From contig NZ_NSCM01000014.1 of NCBI RefSeq assembly GCF_003287735.1, positions 1 through 64,000 of the forward strand: 64,000 nucleotides of DNA. The letters run 5' to 3'. Below, one piece after another: positions 54,726 through 64,000 of this stretch; the stretch's first letter is position 1, and each line of letters opens with the position of its first letter. The notes under the pieces were generated by a model. That model did not search any database. It was given only the letters and a program-made list of their open reading frames with translations, and was not told the origin of the DNA. Made by a program: the position numbers and the translations under genes. Source of the stretch: Photorhabdus bodei. Its GTDB lineage: Bacteria > Pseudomonadota > Gammaproteobacteria > Enterobacterales > Enterobacteriaceae.

Positions 54726-54884
54726 AAAGATTACCGTCCTAGTTTCTTATTCAAATGATGTTAACTCGATTTTTGGGCTAGAAAAGTAACTTAACATATA
54801 AAAAACTTATGAATACAGGAAAGACTTTTTCAGTGAAAAGTTAACTGTGTCTCCCTCCGAAACATAGCTCACGAGCAATTGAAA
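54726..54884. other. Upstream region of hcp
   Basis: Short noncoding stretch; no feature beyond a presumed hcp promoter. Confidence 0.3.
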
Positions 54885-55091
54885 TCACATATTCGACCCA
54901 TAATTACGATAAAGTTTATTTTTCGGCGCTGGTTGCTCTAATTTCTGCTGCCTCATCGCCGGTTCTGTTTGTAAAAACTCTCGAACTATTGGAGCTGCGC
55001 CGTCAATTCGGTCACACTATTGTATAAGTAATAGACCTGTTTCAACAGCGCGACGTTTTCTTCTGAGGTGTAATCGAACATGTTCTGCAAG
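54885..55091 (-). pseudogene. Decayed gene fragment (parent unknown)
   Basis: On the minus strand one frame reads LQNMFDYTSEENVALLKQVY then YLYNSVTELTAQLQ. After a frame change VREFLQTEPAMRQQKLEQPA then PKNKLYRNYG continues to a stop at 54885. The two halves read as one protein broken by an indel. It may be the tail of a transposase or phage protein, but I cannot name it. Confidence 0.5.
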
Positions 55092-55152
55092 GCGGACTCT
55101 GTTTACAATTTTATGTAATTGCCCTTTTATTTAAAAACCACCCTCTGAACAA

Positions 55153-56526
55153 TCAAATTACGCTTGAAAACTGACGCTGGCTAACTTCCCGGCGCAAATA
55201 AATATCAAAACACATACAGATATTACGAATCAGTAACCGGCCTCGTGGCGTTACCCAAATCTGTTTCTCATTCACTTCAACCAGTCCATCTTCAACTAGT
55301 GGCGTTAATAATTGCAAATCTTCCGCGAAATAGCGGGTAAAACTCAGCCCATATTGCTGCTCAATATCGGCAAAATTTAGACGGAAATTACAGATAAGCG
55401 CTTTAATAATATCACGGCGAATACAATCATCTCGGGACAAAGTTAAACCACGCCATAAGGCATGCCCCTGTTTTTCTAATTCCGCATAATAGGTTTTTAA
55501 CTCTTTTTGATTTTGGCAATAGCTATCGCCCAACATACTGATAGCAGAAACTCCCAAGCCTAGCAGGTCACACTCTTCCTGAGTGGTATAACCCTGAAAA
55601 TTGCGATGTAATTTCCCTTCCCGCTGAGCGACTGCCAGTTCATCATCCGGGCGAGCAAAATGGTCCATGCCGATAAACTGATAACCATTGTTTGTCAGCG
55701 TTGCAATTGTTTCTTGCAATATATCCAGCTTTTGCTCGGCACTCGGTAAATCATGCGCTTTGATTTTACGTTGAGCAGCAAATAAGTTCGGCAAATGAGC
55801 ATAATTGAAAATACTCATTCTATCCGGTGACAATGCTAATACTCGCTCCAGAGTGAAAGCAAAGCTCTCTGGTGTTTGTTTCGGCAGACCATAGATCAGG
55901 TCAATACTAGTGGAATTAAAACCCGTTTTGCGGGCACGGGCAACCAAAGCAAAGATAAACTCTTCATCCTGTTCACGGTTCACCAGATGCTGAACTTCTT
56001 TATTGAAATCCTGCACACCCATGCTCAGACGGTTAAAACCTTCATTGCGCAAGTGATCAATCATATCCAGTTCAATTTCACGTGGGTCAATTTCAATGGA
56101 AATTTCAGCATCTGGCAGAAAATCAAAATGGTTACGCAACAATCCCGTCAATTTACTGATTTGGTCTTTATCAAGGTAGGTTGGTGTACCACCACCCCAA
56201 TGCATCTGACTCACTTTACGGCCAGAAAACAACTTTGCCCGGTCACGAATTTCCCGTTCAAGCCATTGCAAATATTCATCCGCTTTATGCTTTTGACGGG
56301 TGACCAGTTTATTACAACCACAGAAATAACAGAGCTTATGGCAAAACGGGATATGGAGGTAGAGAGAAAGCGGTCGTTCAGGGTAACAGGTAGCAGCCTG
56401 GATAAATGCTGCATTGTCATACTGTTGATTGAATTCCAGCGCCGTAGGATATGAAGTATAACGAGGGCCGGAATAATTGTATTTCTGGATCAAAGGCAGA
56501 TCCCAAACGATGGCTTGCTCAGACAT
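55153..56526 (-). CDS. hemN: Oxygen-independent coproporphyrinogen III oxidase
   Basis: This 457-aa radical SAM enzyme converts coproporphyrinogen III to protoporphyrinogen IX without oxygen. The [4Fe-4S] cluster motif is C62-x3-C66-x2-C69 (HIPFCHKLCYFCGC). The GGGTPTYL SAM-binding motif and the HemN C-terminal domain are present, and the length equals E. coli HemN. The start overlaps almost directly (2-bp gap) with a small gene upstream, suggesting co-transcription with yihI. Confidence 0.97.
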   Translation of the reverse strand: MSEQAIVWDLPLIQKYNYSGPRYTSYPTALEFNQQYDNAAFIQAATCYPERPLSLYLHIPFCHKLCYFCGCNKLVTRQKHKADEYLQWLEREIRDRAKLFSGRKVSQMHWGGGTPTYLDKDQISKLTGLLRNHFDFLPDAEISIEIDPREIELDMIDHLRNEGFNRLSMGVQDFNKEVQHLVNREQDEEFIFALVARARKTGFNSTSIDLIYGLPKQTPESFAFTLERVLALSPDRMSIFNYAHLPNLFAAQRKIKAHDLPSAEQKLDILQETIATLTNNGYQFIGMDHFARPDDELAVAQREGKLHRNFQGYTTQEECDLLGLGVSAISMLGDSYCQNQKELKTYYAELEKQGHALWRGLTLSRDDCIRRDIIKALICNFRLNFADIEQQYGLSFTRYFAEDLQLLTPLVEDGLVEVNEKQIWVTPRGRLLIRNICMCFDIYLRREVSQRQFSSVI

Positions 56527-56528
56527 GC

Positions 56529-56708
56529 TTATCCCTTCCGATGTTTTTGCCCATCAAAACGTAACGCTTTCATATGCTTAATATGTTGCGCCGTTGTGAC
56601 TCTGCGCAGCCGGGTTTTACGCCGCGATAATCGCCATAGTTTACCCAATAACCATAGCAAATAACATATTAATAGTATGGTTATTAGGATCAACCCGCCT
56701 CTGATCAT
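56529..56708 (-). CDS. 59-aa single-pass membrane protein between yihI and hemN
   Basis: A frame from ATG 56708 encodes MIRGGLILITILLICYLLWL followed by a strongly basic tail (KLWRLSRRKTRLRRVTTAQH...). It has one N-terminal transmembrane helix and a cytoplasmic positively charged end. It starts 11 bp after the yihI stop and ends 2 bp before the hemN start, so it belongs to that operon. I do not recognise a named family. The tight spacing supports translation. Confidence 0.65.
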   Translation of the reverse strand: MIRGGLILITILLICYLLWLLGKLWRLSRRKTRLRRVTTAQHIKHMKALRFDGQKHRKG

Positions 56709-56719
56709 GGGAGATTAAA

Positions 56720-57229
56720 TTATTTACCTTTCAGCAGTTGCATAATGTCATCCTGCTTCTCTTCTTCACTCTCTTCCTCATCCAGTTTAATACCTAACTC
56801 TTCCATCAGAGCATCAATCCGATCCAGCGTAGTGTCAACATAAGCATGCTCTTCTTTAGACAGACTTTCGCCATTTTCCAGACGCTCTAACAATGCATCC
56901 AGACGATCGTCGTTTTCCAGCATCGCCAACTCTTCTTGTAGCGACAGACGTGGTTTTGTCTCGACTTTATTAGCAACGACAGGTTTTGTCGGTCGTTCTC
57001 CAACGATCAGCGGAACAGGTACTTTACTGCCAAGACGTGGATCACGTTGCTGTTTGCCTGACTGATGTTTATCACCGCTCTGCTCCTGATTGCGGTTACC
57101 GGGCGGATTGCCGCGATGTTTTTTCTCACGCTTACGTGCACGCCCTTCCGCATTCAATTCTTCGCGGTTTTTTCTTTTCTGTTTACTAGCAGATGTTTTG
57201 GCTGGTGCTTTTTTCTTTAACGGGTTCAT
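56720..57229 (-). CDS. yihI: Der GTPase-activating protein YihI
   Basis: This 169-aa protein is very basic in the first half ([34 protein letters not shown]) and acidic in the second ([30 protein letters not shown]). That is the YihI layout. It stimulates the GTPase Der during 50S ribosome assembly. It lies upstream of hemN as in E. coli. Confidence 0.93.
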   Translation of the reverse strand: MNPLKKKAPAKTSASKQKRKNREELNAEGRARKREKKHRGNPPGNRNQEQSGDKHQSGKQQRDPRLGSKVPVPLIVGERPTKPVVANKVETKPRLSLQEELAMLENDDRLDALLERLENGESLSKEEHAYVDTTLDRIDALMEELGIKLDEEESEEEKQDDIMQLLKGK

Positions 57230-57422
57230 AGCCGGTTACTCAGTTTGGTTTATCAGGGTATTGCTGCGCCGGAATCTAGCAGAAACTGCACATATAGAAA
57301 AGCGCCGTGAATAACTCTTTATCTTTTAAAAAATATAGCCAAAAATCTCTTATCATTCATGCATGGTTTAACCATCAACAAATATTCTATTACTCTTAGC
57401 TTTCAATAAATGATAAATCGAT

Positions 57423-58886
57423 ATGCCTATTTTTGATACTTCTTGCTATAAATATGTTTACTTGTGGGTAGTTGGTTATGCTTTGTTATGGATGATAGTG
57501 AGTTATTCATTCGACCCAACCGTCCCTTATGATGCCGTCGAAGCATTAAACTGGGGAAAAAACGGCGAATGGGGTTCACCTAAAAATCCGTGGTTAGTGG
57601 GTGTAATGATGCTGCCTGCTATCCATATAAGCGGTGTTTCATTGAGTTTTTACTGGTATTTCATTCACTTTATTGCTATCGCGATTGGCATGCTCGGTGT
57701 ATGGCATCTGGCATTTCGGCTGACAGGGAAAAAAGAGCTGGCATGGCTCGCCATGCTGACATTGAACCTGTCTGGTATTATTAACTTCGATATTATCCCA
57801 TATAACGATAATTATCTGCTAATTATGCTATGGCCGTGGGCTATGCTGTTCTTTCTACGAGCCGTGTATGACAATCCGCGTTGGTGGCTGGCATTTGCCC
57901 TCAGTTCCGGGCTGGCAGCAATGGGAAAATATTCCACATTGGCATTGGTTGGTTCGGTTTTTCTGTTGACTCTATTTGTGCCTAAAGTTCGACAATGTTA
58001 CCGCCAACCCGCGCTCTATATCGCACTGGTTATCTGGTTTGTGCTGGTACTGCCTAATTTCTGGTGGCTATGGAACAATGATTTTGCCGCTTTCAAATGG
58101 GTAGATTCACAAATAGACAGTGGATTTAATCTACACACTACCCGATCGTTATTATCGGTATTTTATCCGCTGATTATCGTTGGCATTATTATCTATCAGC
58201 TTGGCGGCCGTATTAGCTGGCCGAAGGAGCAACCGAACCGATTGGTAAACATTATCATCTTGTTGCCATTACTGATTATCTACTGCTGGTTCTCATTCAA
58301 TAAGGGGGGAAGAATGACAGAATGGCTGCACCCCTTTATGTCCGTTTCATCAGCGCTGTTGGTTGGCTCTATTACTCGTTTTCCACAGAAATCATTACTC
58401 AATACCCTGAGAGGGCTGATTATCGTCGCAGGGTTGATTCTAATGGGATATGTACTGATTATGGCAGCCAATATTCGCGGTGCCGGCCATAAATTCGAAG
58501 GTATCAAAGATTTTTCCTGGCAACTGGAACAACGCTGGCATCAACGCTATTCGACACCGCTCCATTATGTCGGGGGCGAATACTTGCATCAGTGGCTGAC
58601 TGTTTACGCGCCAAGTCAGCCAGAGACTATTCAACCTTGGATATCAGGAGAACAGGCACCCAATATCTACAACCGCCATGTTAAGGAAAGCGATATTATA
58701 CGTGACGGTGCTATTCTGGTAGGTGCAAAGGGAAAAACCTGCGAACAGGAAGATTTTCACCGTGTTTTGCAAGACTGGTCAAAATTAAAAATAAATAGTA
58801 AGGAAGAATTTCTTTTCCAGCCCGAACCTGAAACTAAGCCAACAATAGTCTGTGTAGGTTTTGTGTCACCGGAAAAATATCAGTAG
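57423..58886 (+). CDS. GT-C (PMT/ArnT-like, family 39) glycosyltransferase
   Basis: A 487-aa polytopic protein with about ten or more transmembrane segments. The conserved acidic loop after helix 1 (PYDAVEALNWGKNGEW) is typical of polyprenyl-phosphate-dependent GT-C enzymes. A second loop (YNDNYLLIMLWPW) and a periplasmic C-terminal domain (about 360-487) complete it. Members add sugars from undecaprenyl-phosphate carriers to lipid A or glycans; the acceptor here is unknown. It stands alone, with a terminator at 58901. Confidence 0.82.
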   Translation: MPIFDTSCYKYVYLWVVGYALLWMIVSYSFDPTVPYDAVEALNWGKNGEWGSPKNPWLVGVMMLPAIHISGVSLSFYWYFIHFIAIAIGMLGVWHLAFRLTGKKELAWLAMLTLNLSGIINFDIIPYNDNYLLIMLWPWAMLFFLRAVYDNPRWWLAFALSSGLAAMGKYSTLALVGSVFLLTLFVPKVRQCYRQPALYIALVIWFVLVLPNFWWLWNNDFAAFKWVDSQIDSGFNLHTTRSLLSVFYPLIIVGIIIYQLGGRISWPKEQPNRLVNIIILLPLLIIYCWFSFNKGGRMTEWLHPFMSVSSALLVGSITRFPQKSLLNTLRGLIIVAGLILMGYVLIMAANIRGAGHKFEGIKDFSWQLEQRWHQRYSTPLHYVGGEYLHQWLTVYAPSQPETIQPWISGEQAPNIYNRHVKESDIIRDGAILVGAKGKTCEQEDFHRVLQDWSKLKINSKEEFLFQPEPETKPTIVCVGFVSPEKYQ

Positions 58887-58900
58887 TTTTCTCTGAAATT

Positions 58901-58926
58901 TGAAAGCCTGATTTAATAGGCTTTCA
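58901..58926. terminator. Terminator hairpin between the glycosyltransferase and the NRPS
   Basis: TGAAAGCCT and AGGCTTTCA form a perfect 9-bp stem between convergent genes, with an AT-rich 8-nt loop. Confidence 0.7.
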
Positions 58927-59008
58927 ACTCTTCATACACCTTTAACATAATGACAATATACAGTATTTCTACAGAGTTATATGTAATGTTACTCTTTGTC
59001 GGAAAACC

Positions 59009-62000
59009 TTACTCAACCCTGATGCCTGTAAGAATACCGAATAGTTGTTGAAGTATTGGCCCAATCTCTTTAAGCGGGCCTTCACTTAACATACTATCGT
59101 GGGAACAATTAATATCATGCAAGGTGATGCTTCCTTCAACATACTCCCCCCATAAGTGCGGATCGTAGTTAACATTATCGGCTTCGCTATGGCCTTGTAG
59201 TGCCCTAAAGAATATGAGATCACCTTGGAACCGGCTCGGTGAAAACTCGCTGAGCAAATTCGGTGCATCTCGGAACTCGGCAAGAATACGTTCGAAAATA
59301 TTCTGATCGAGGCTTGCTAATGGATGCTCGATCTCAGACAGCTGTTTTTTCAAGCCAGCCACGCTAAGCTGCTGCTCGTTTTCAGGTGCCGAACCGGTAA
59401 ATGCCTCAAACATTGCACGCAGGCTTTCCCGATCGGTGCGTACCATGTCTCTGTAAGTCTTCCACAACGGATAACCATCCATAAAGATCAGGACATTGAC
59501 CGCTTTATTATCCTTTTGCAGCAAGGTGGCTATTTCATGCGCGAGATGGCAACCGAAAGACCAGCCCAGCAATGAATAAGGCCCCTCTGGCTGGATCTTA
59601 TAAATCTCTGCCAGATAATTTTTCGCCATGTCATAAATTGATGGTGGTACAAGGCCGGTGCTCAACCTGCGAGCCTGAATGCCATAAAGAGGCTGCTGCT
59701 CGCCCAGATACGGGATCAACCCCGCATAAGACCAGCTCAATCCTCCCCCAGGGTGTAAACAGAACAGCGGCGTTTTTTCGCCAGCTGGCTGCAATGGCAG
59801 CATGACGTCCAGCATATTGCCACACGAGTTGCTTTCAAGACGCCGCGCCAGCAGTGCAACGGTGGGCGATTCAAACAGGTCACGAATAGTTAGCTTCTCA
59901 TCCAATTCTTTTTCGATACGCACAACCAACCGTGCTGCCAGCAGTGAATGCCCTCCCAGTGCGAAGAAGTTGTCATCAATACTGATGTGTCCAATACTCA
60001 ATAACTCGCAGAACTGCGCGTAAAGCCATTTCTCACTTTCAGTCTGTGGTTGGCGGCCTTGCCGCGAACCGAAGTTCGGGTGTGGCAACGCGGCAACATC
60101 CAACTTGCCGTTGGCGTTTAATGGTAGTTCTGCCAGCAGCATGACCACAGCAGGCACCATAAAATCAGGTAAATGTTCACGCGCATGCTGTTGCAGCAAC
60201 ACCGGTAGATCTTCGTGGCTTGCAAAGGGCACCACATAGGCGACCAATTGTTTATTGCCTGAATGATCCTCACGCGGAATGACCGCCGCTTGCTGCACGG
60301 CGGTGTGCTGCTTCAGCACGACTTCGATTTCCCCCAGTTCAATACGGAAACCACGAATTTTCACCTGCTGATCGCGACGGCCAACAAAGTTGAGCACGCC
60401 ATCACGCCGCCATTTCACCACGTCCCCGGTGCGGTACATGCGGCTGCCCGCAGGCCCGAAGGGATCGGCGATAAAGTGTGCCGCGCTTTGCCCCGGGCGC
60501 TTAAGATAGCCACGCGCCAGGCCGCGGCCGGCAATGTATAGTTCCCCTGGCGCACCAACTGGCACCGGCTGTAAAAATTCATCTAATACATAGAGGCTGG
60601 TGTTATCCAACGCAGCGCCAATAGGGACGTCCAGATAAGGGGCATCTGTTTTGGCGATGGGGTAATCCGTGGCGTAGGTGGTGGTTTCCGTTGGGCCATA
60701 GATATTCATCAATTCAAGATTGGGCCAATGTTCCCGCACCGCCTGCACCGCACTGGCGGATATCTTTTCACCACCAGTGAATACTTTCTGCAAAGAACCC
60801 AGGCATTGCGGATGTTCTTCCGCAATCAGCCTGAATAACCCTGATGTCAGAAATGCGGCGGTTACCTGTTGCTCAACGATGGTCGATGTCAACAGATTCA
60901 GATCGAGATCGTCGCCCGGTACGATGACGACCTGATGGCCATTAATCAAAGTGGCCCACAGCTCATAGGTTGAGGCATCAAATGCGTAGGAAGAATGCAA
61001 CAGAACGCGCTGGTGATGCTCGCTACGCCAGCGCCGATCGAGAGTCAGGGTAATGACGTTATCTTGCGTGGTGGCGATCCCTTTGGGCTGCCCCGTAGAA
61101 CCTGAGGTAAACATCACGTAGGCCAGATTCTGGGCGCTTACCGGCTCGCTGGCCCACGCAACATTGTTCTGGGTACTGGCGTTGCCTACGGTTTCCACCT
61201 GTAAACTGGCCGGCAAAACTACGTGGCTATGTGCATCATCCACCAACGCAACCTGCACCCCGACTTCATCCACTATATGCTGCCAGCGTTCCAATGGATC
61301 GCTGGTACGCAGCGGCACATAGAACCCTCCGGCCTTAATTACCGCCAATATGGCGATCGCGAGCGGCAGCGAGCGCTCCATCAGCAATGCAACACCATGT
61401 TCCGCTTTCACGCCAAGCTGTTGCAGGCGTTGTGCCAAATCATTTGCGCGCGCGTTCAGTTGTGCATAGGTAAGTTGCTTATCGCCACAACTCAGAGCAA
61501 TGTGCTCTGGTGCCGCCGCCACCTGTTTTTCAAACAGGCTGGCCAACGACACCAACGGCACTTTCTGTTCCGTGGCATTCCACTCGGTTACCATTTTGCA
61601 TCGCTGCTCGGCTGTTAACAGTGGAATATTCGCCACTGGTGTGTCTGGTTCTTCCGCAATGAACGACAGCAATCGAACAAGGTATTGCGCGAGCGCCGTC
61701 ACCGTATCGCGATCAAACAGATCGACGGCATACTCAATCTGGGCATTGAGTGCACACACCTCGCCATCATCGCTATAGACTTCATCAAAATTGAACGTCA
61801 GATCGAATTTGGCAGGGGCAAAACCAACCGGCTGCGGCTTTGCCTGCAAATTGGCAAATTGTTGGGTGTTGTCGCCGTTATTTTGCAATACCAACATTAC
61901 CTGGAACAGCGGATGCCGTGAAGCAGAACGCTCAGGGTTAAGCGCTTCTACCACCCAATCAAAAGGCACATCCTGATTTGCATAGGCAGAAAGCATGAAC

Positions 62001-64000
62001 TCACGCACGCTGGCAAGCAACTGATTAAATTCAGGGTTACCCGCGCAATTTACTCTCAGCACCAGCGTATTGACAAAGAAACCAATCAAATTGGCCATGG
62101 CCTCGTCGACTCGCCCAGCAACGCCTGTGCCCAACGTAATATCATCGCCAGCCCCCATCCGACTAAGCATGACGGCAACCCCGGTTTGCAGCAACATAAA
62201 TGGCGTTACGCCCTCATCACGCGCCAGTTTTTTCAGGCGGCCATAAAGCGCTTGGTCAATCGCATAGCTGACCCGGGCACCTTGTTGACTCGGTACGGAT
62301 GAACGCAGGCGATCGGTAGGTAGACAAGTTTCCTGAGGCGATCCTGCCAGCACGCTACGCCAGAATTCAATTTGCTGTGCGCCGCGTGTGGAGGCATCCT
62401 GCGCATCCCCCAATAGTTGACGCTGCCATAGCGCGTAGTCGGCGTATTGCACGGTTAGTGGCGCCCACTTCGCTTCCCGGCCCTCGCAGCGCACCTGATA
62501 GGCCAAAGACAGATCGTGCAGCATTGGCCCTAACGAACCGCCGTCACAGGCAATGTGGTGAATGACCAGCAGCAACACATGTTCGTTCTGGTCCGGTAAG
62601 TGGAACAGCCACCCACGCAGCGGCAAATCATTTACCAGATCGAACTGCCAAGCGGCGGCCTTGTCGATGCTTTCCGACAGCTCCTCCGGCGTCACATTGT
62701 CGATGATCAAAGACGGCACCACGCTATCAGGCGCTAAAATATGCTGATAAGGCTGATCAAGATGCAGAGGATATAGCGTGCGCAGAACCTCATGGCGCTG
62801 TACCAGATCGCCCAATGCCTGGCGCAATGCTTCATCATTGAGCGGCCCATTCAGCTTCAGAGCAAGCGGCATATTATACGCGGCATGATCGTTGCCAATG
62901 TTATCCAACAGCCACATTCGCTGCTGGGCAAAGGAAAGGGGTAAATATTTCTCACGAGCCTGGCACGTGAGCGTTTCACGGCGTTGAGTACCCTTTATCG
63001 CCAACTGCTCGGCAAACTGCGCCACGGTTGGGTAATCAAACAGTGTGCGGATCGGCAATTCAATGGCTAATGCGCTAGATACACGGCTAATCAGGCGCAT
63101 CACTAACAGCGAGTGGCCGCCCAACGCAAAGAAGTTGTCGTCCATGCCTACCGTTTCCAGCCCCAGCACCTCAGCAAACAACCCTGCCAGAATTTCTTCC
63201 TGTGCCGTGCGCGGCTGGCGCCGTCTGCCGCCATGGTTGAAATCTGGCGCCGGTAATGCGCGTTTATCCAGTTTCCCATTGACCGTCAAAGGGAAACGCT
63301 CAATTTGAAGAATGGCCGCAGGCACCATATAGTCAGGGAGTTTTGCCGCCACGCGGTGGTACAGTGCCGCCATGTCAATAGCAGCGTCACTGTCGCTGGT
63401 GATATACCCCACCAATTGTGGATTGCCAGGCTGATCTTTACGCATCAGCACCACGGCTTGGGTGACCTGCGGGTCATCCGCCAGAGCCGCTTCAATTTCC
63501 CCCAACTCAATGCGGAAACCACGTAGTTTCACCTGCTGATCGGCTCGGCCTATATAAATCAGCCCACCTTCGGGCGATCTAAAGGCCAAATCGCCCGAAC
63601 GGTACATACGGGAACCCGGTTCACCATACGGGTCGGCGACAAAGCGTTCGGCGCTTAACCCCGCGCGGTTCAAGTAGCCGCGCGCCAGCCCGGCGCCAGC
63701 AATGTACATTTCCCCTTCAACACCCGTAGGAACGTGGCGTAAAGCGTTATCCAACACATAGATACGCAGATCGGCGATCCCAACGCCAATCGGGCTGCCG
63801 GATTGGCTGCGCATCATTGCCGGGGTCAGCGCCTGATAGCTGACGTGCACGGTGGTTTCGGTAATGCCATACATGTTGATTAATTCAGGCACTGCCGAAT
63901 CGTGGCGTTGGTACCAACGTTCAAGCTGGCTAAGATCCAGAGCTTCCCCACCGAATACCACTTTGCGCAGCGCCAGTGGATATTTCTTCTCGCGATCGTT
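59009..64000 (-). CDS. Nonribosomal peptide synthetase, C-terminal modules (partial: A-PCP-C-A-PCP-TE)
   Basis: The frame is open to the right edge, so the N-terminal part lies outside. Numbering from the GTG at 63961, the end of an adenylation domain ([13 protein letters not shown] at 230) is followed by a PCP (GGHSLL, S284). A condensation domain has [14 protein letters not shown] and the catalytic HHIACDG (468-474). A full adenylation domain follows ([11 protein letters not shown] about 951-961, [15 protein letters not shown]). A second PCP has S1339, and a thioesterase has GWSFG (S1468) and a late SHDSM histidine. No epimerase is seen in this part, and the TE marks chain release. The visible specificity positions of the first A domain (V299, G301, M322, V330, H331) fit the threonine code. 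The second gives D235-A236-Y239-F299-G301-I322-T330-Y331, for which I assign no substrate. By eye it is more GC-rich than its neighbours. Confidence 0.93.
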   Translation of the reverse strand, partial: NDREKKYPLALRKVVFGGEALDLSQLERWYQRHDSAVPELINMYGITETTVHVSYQALTPAMMRSQSGSPIGVGIADLRIYVLDNALRHVPTGVEGEMYIAGAGLARGYLNRAGLSAERFVADPYGEPGSRMYRSGDLAFRSPEGGLIYIGRADQQVKLRGFRIELGEIEAALADDPQVTQAVVLMRKDQPGNPQLVGYITSDSDAAIDMAALYHRVAAKLPDYMVPAAILQIERFPLTVNGKLDKRALPAPDFNHGGRRRQPRTAQEEILAGLFAEVLGLETVGMDDNFFALGGHSLLVMRLISRVSSALAIELPIRTLFDYPTVAQFAEQLAIKGTQRRETLTCQAREKYLPLSFAQQRMWLLDNIGNDHAAYNMPLALKLNGPLNDEALRQALGDLVQRHEVLRTLYPLHLDQPYQHILAPDSVVPSLIIDNVTPEELSESIDKAAAWQFDLVNDLPLRGWLFHLPDQNEHVLLLVIHHIACDGGSLGPMLHDLSLAYQVRCEGREAKWAPLTVQYADYALWQRQLLGDAQDASTRGAQQIEFWRSVLAGSPQETCLPTDRLRSSVPSQQGARVSYAIDQALYGRLKKLARDEGVTPFMLLQTGVAVMLSRMGAGDDITLGTGVAGRVDEAMANLIGFFVNTLVLRVNCAGNPEFNQLLASVREFMLSAYANQDVPFDWVVEALNPERSASRHPLFQVMLVLQNNGDNTQQFANLQAKPQPVGFAPAKFDLTFNFDEVYSDDGEVCALNAQIEYAVDLFDRDTVTALAQYLVRLLSFIAEEPDTPVANIPLLTAEQRCKMVTEWNATEQKVPLVSLASLFEKQVAAAPEHIALSCGDKQLTYAQLNARANDLAQRLQQLGVKAEHGVALLMERSLPLAIAILAVIKAGGFYVPLRTSDPLERWQHIVDEVGVQVALVDDAHSHVVLPASLQVETVGNASTQNNVAWASEPVSAQNLAYVMFTSGSTGQPKGIATTQDNVITLTLDRRWRSEHHQRVLLHSSYAFDASTYELWATLINGHQVVIVPGDDLDLNLLTSTIVEQQVTAAFLTSGLFRLIAEEHPQCLGSLQKVFTGGEKISASAVQAVREHWPNLELMNIYGPTETTTYATDYPIAKTDAPYLDVPIGAALDNTSLYVLDEFLQPVPVGAPGELYIAGRGLARGYLKRPGQSAAHFIADPFGPAGSRMYRTGDVVKWRRDGVLNFVGRRDQQVKIRGFRIELGEIEVVLKQHTAVQQAAVIPREDHSGNKQLVAYVVPFASHEDLPVLLQQHAREHLPDFMVPAVVMLLAELPLNANGKLDVAALPHPNFGSRQGRQPQTESEKWLYAQFCELLSIGHISIDDNFFALGGHSLLAARLVVRIEKELDEKLTIRDLFESPTVALLARRLESNSCGNMLDVMLPLQPAGEKTPLFCLHPGGGLSWSYAGLIPYLGEQQPLYGIQARRLSTGLVPPSIYDMAKNYLAEIYKIQPEGPYSLLGWSFGCHLAHEIATLLQKDNKAVNVLIFMDGYPLWKTYRDMVRTDRESLRAMFEAFTGSAPENEQQLSVAGLKKQLSEIEHPLASLDQNIFERILAEFRDAPNLLSEFSPSRFQGDLIFFRALQGHSEADNVNYDPHLWGEYVEGSITLHDINCSHDSMLSEGPLKEIGPILQQLFGILTGIRVE

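Noticed and set aside
59324..63526. Many plus-strand frames opposite the NRPS
   Set aside because: High-GC antisense shadows of one clearly identified protein.

Overview
The window looks like a chromosome segment of an entomopathogenic enterobacterium, most likely Photorhabdus. The core genes (gmk-rpoZ-spoT, recG, gltS, yicH, fabY-dtd-yihX, typA, glnALG, hemN-yihI) are closely enterobacterial. The 11-gene fimbrial operon with an adjacent tyrosine recombinase and invertible promoter matches the published Photorhabdus mad (maternal adhesion) locus as I recall it. A repeat family I associate with Photorhabdus/Xenorhabdus is also present. Genus and mad gene letters are assigned from memory and position, not from a search.

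Layout. (1) 1-6.9 kb is accessory DNA built by duplication: two solo copies of the receptor-binding domain of the mad tip adhesin, a third copy reduced to a leader, two RCC1-like repeat proteins, duplicated intergenic blocks and a TnpB relic. (2) 7.2-10.3 kb is gmk-rpoZ-spoT. (3) 10.35-21.9 kb is the mad island on the minus strand. It runs from the recombinase through a 258-bp segment bounded by 29-bp inverted repeats, then the pilin, chaperone, usher and adhesin genes, and ends with a CaiF/GrlA-type regulator and a small membrane protein. It occupies the spoT-recG interval where E. coli has trmH. (4) 22.3-24.4 kb is recG. (5) 24.4-28.9 kb is AT-rich accessory DNA with a repeat element, small paralogous unknown proteins (one frameshifted), a decayed ccdAB, an intact higBA and a methyltransferase. 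(6) 29.4-34.6 kb is gltS, an HpaB-type monooxygenase and yicH, with an apparent scar of xanP. (7) 34.8-46.9 kb joins a block that lies elsewhere in E. coli: a Nudix gene, fabY-dtd-yihX, a CstA-like transporter, a DsbB variant with a DUF5993-like partner, typA and glnALG with NtrC/sigma-54 control sites. (8) 46.9-55.1 kb is a defence/competition island: an ISL3-type IS abutting glnG, a solitary type IIG-like restriction-methylase, small membrane proteins, an unrecognised four-gene operon and an orphan Hcp. (9) 55.1-58.9 kb is hemN, a 59-aa membrane protein, yihI and a GT-C glycosyltransferase. (10) 59.0-64.0 kb is the end of an NRPS (partial A-PCP-C-A-PCP-TE) that looks more GC-rich than its surroundings and runs off the right edge.

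The strongest functional units are the phase-variable mad fimbria with its possible reservoir of spare adhesin heads, the nitrogen-regulated glnALG operon, and the terminal NRPS. The best candidates for something undescribed are the solo lectin cassettes with a covarying hairpin in the first codons, and the four-gene operon at 52,982-54,182 beside the orphan Hcp.
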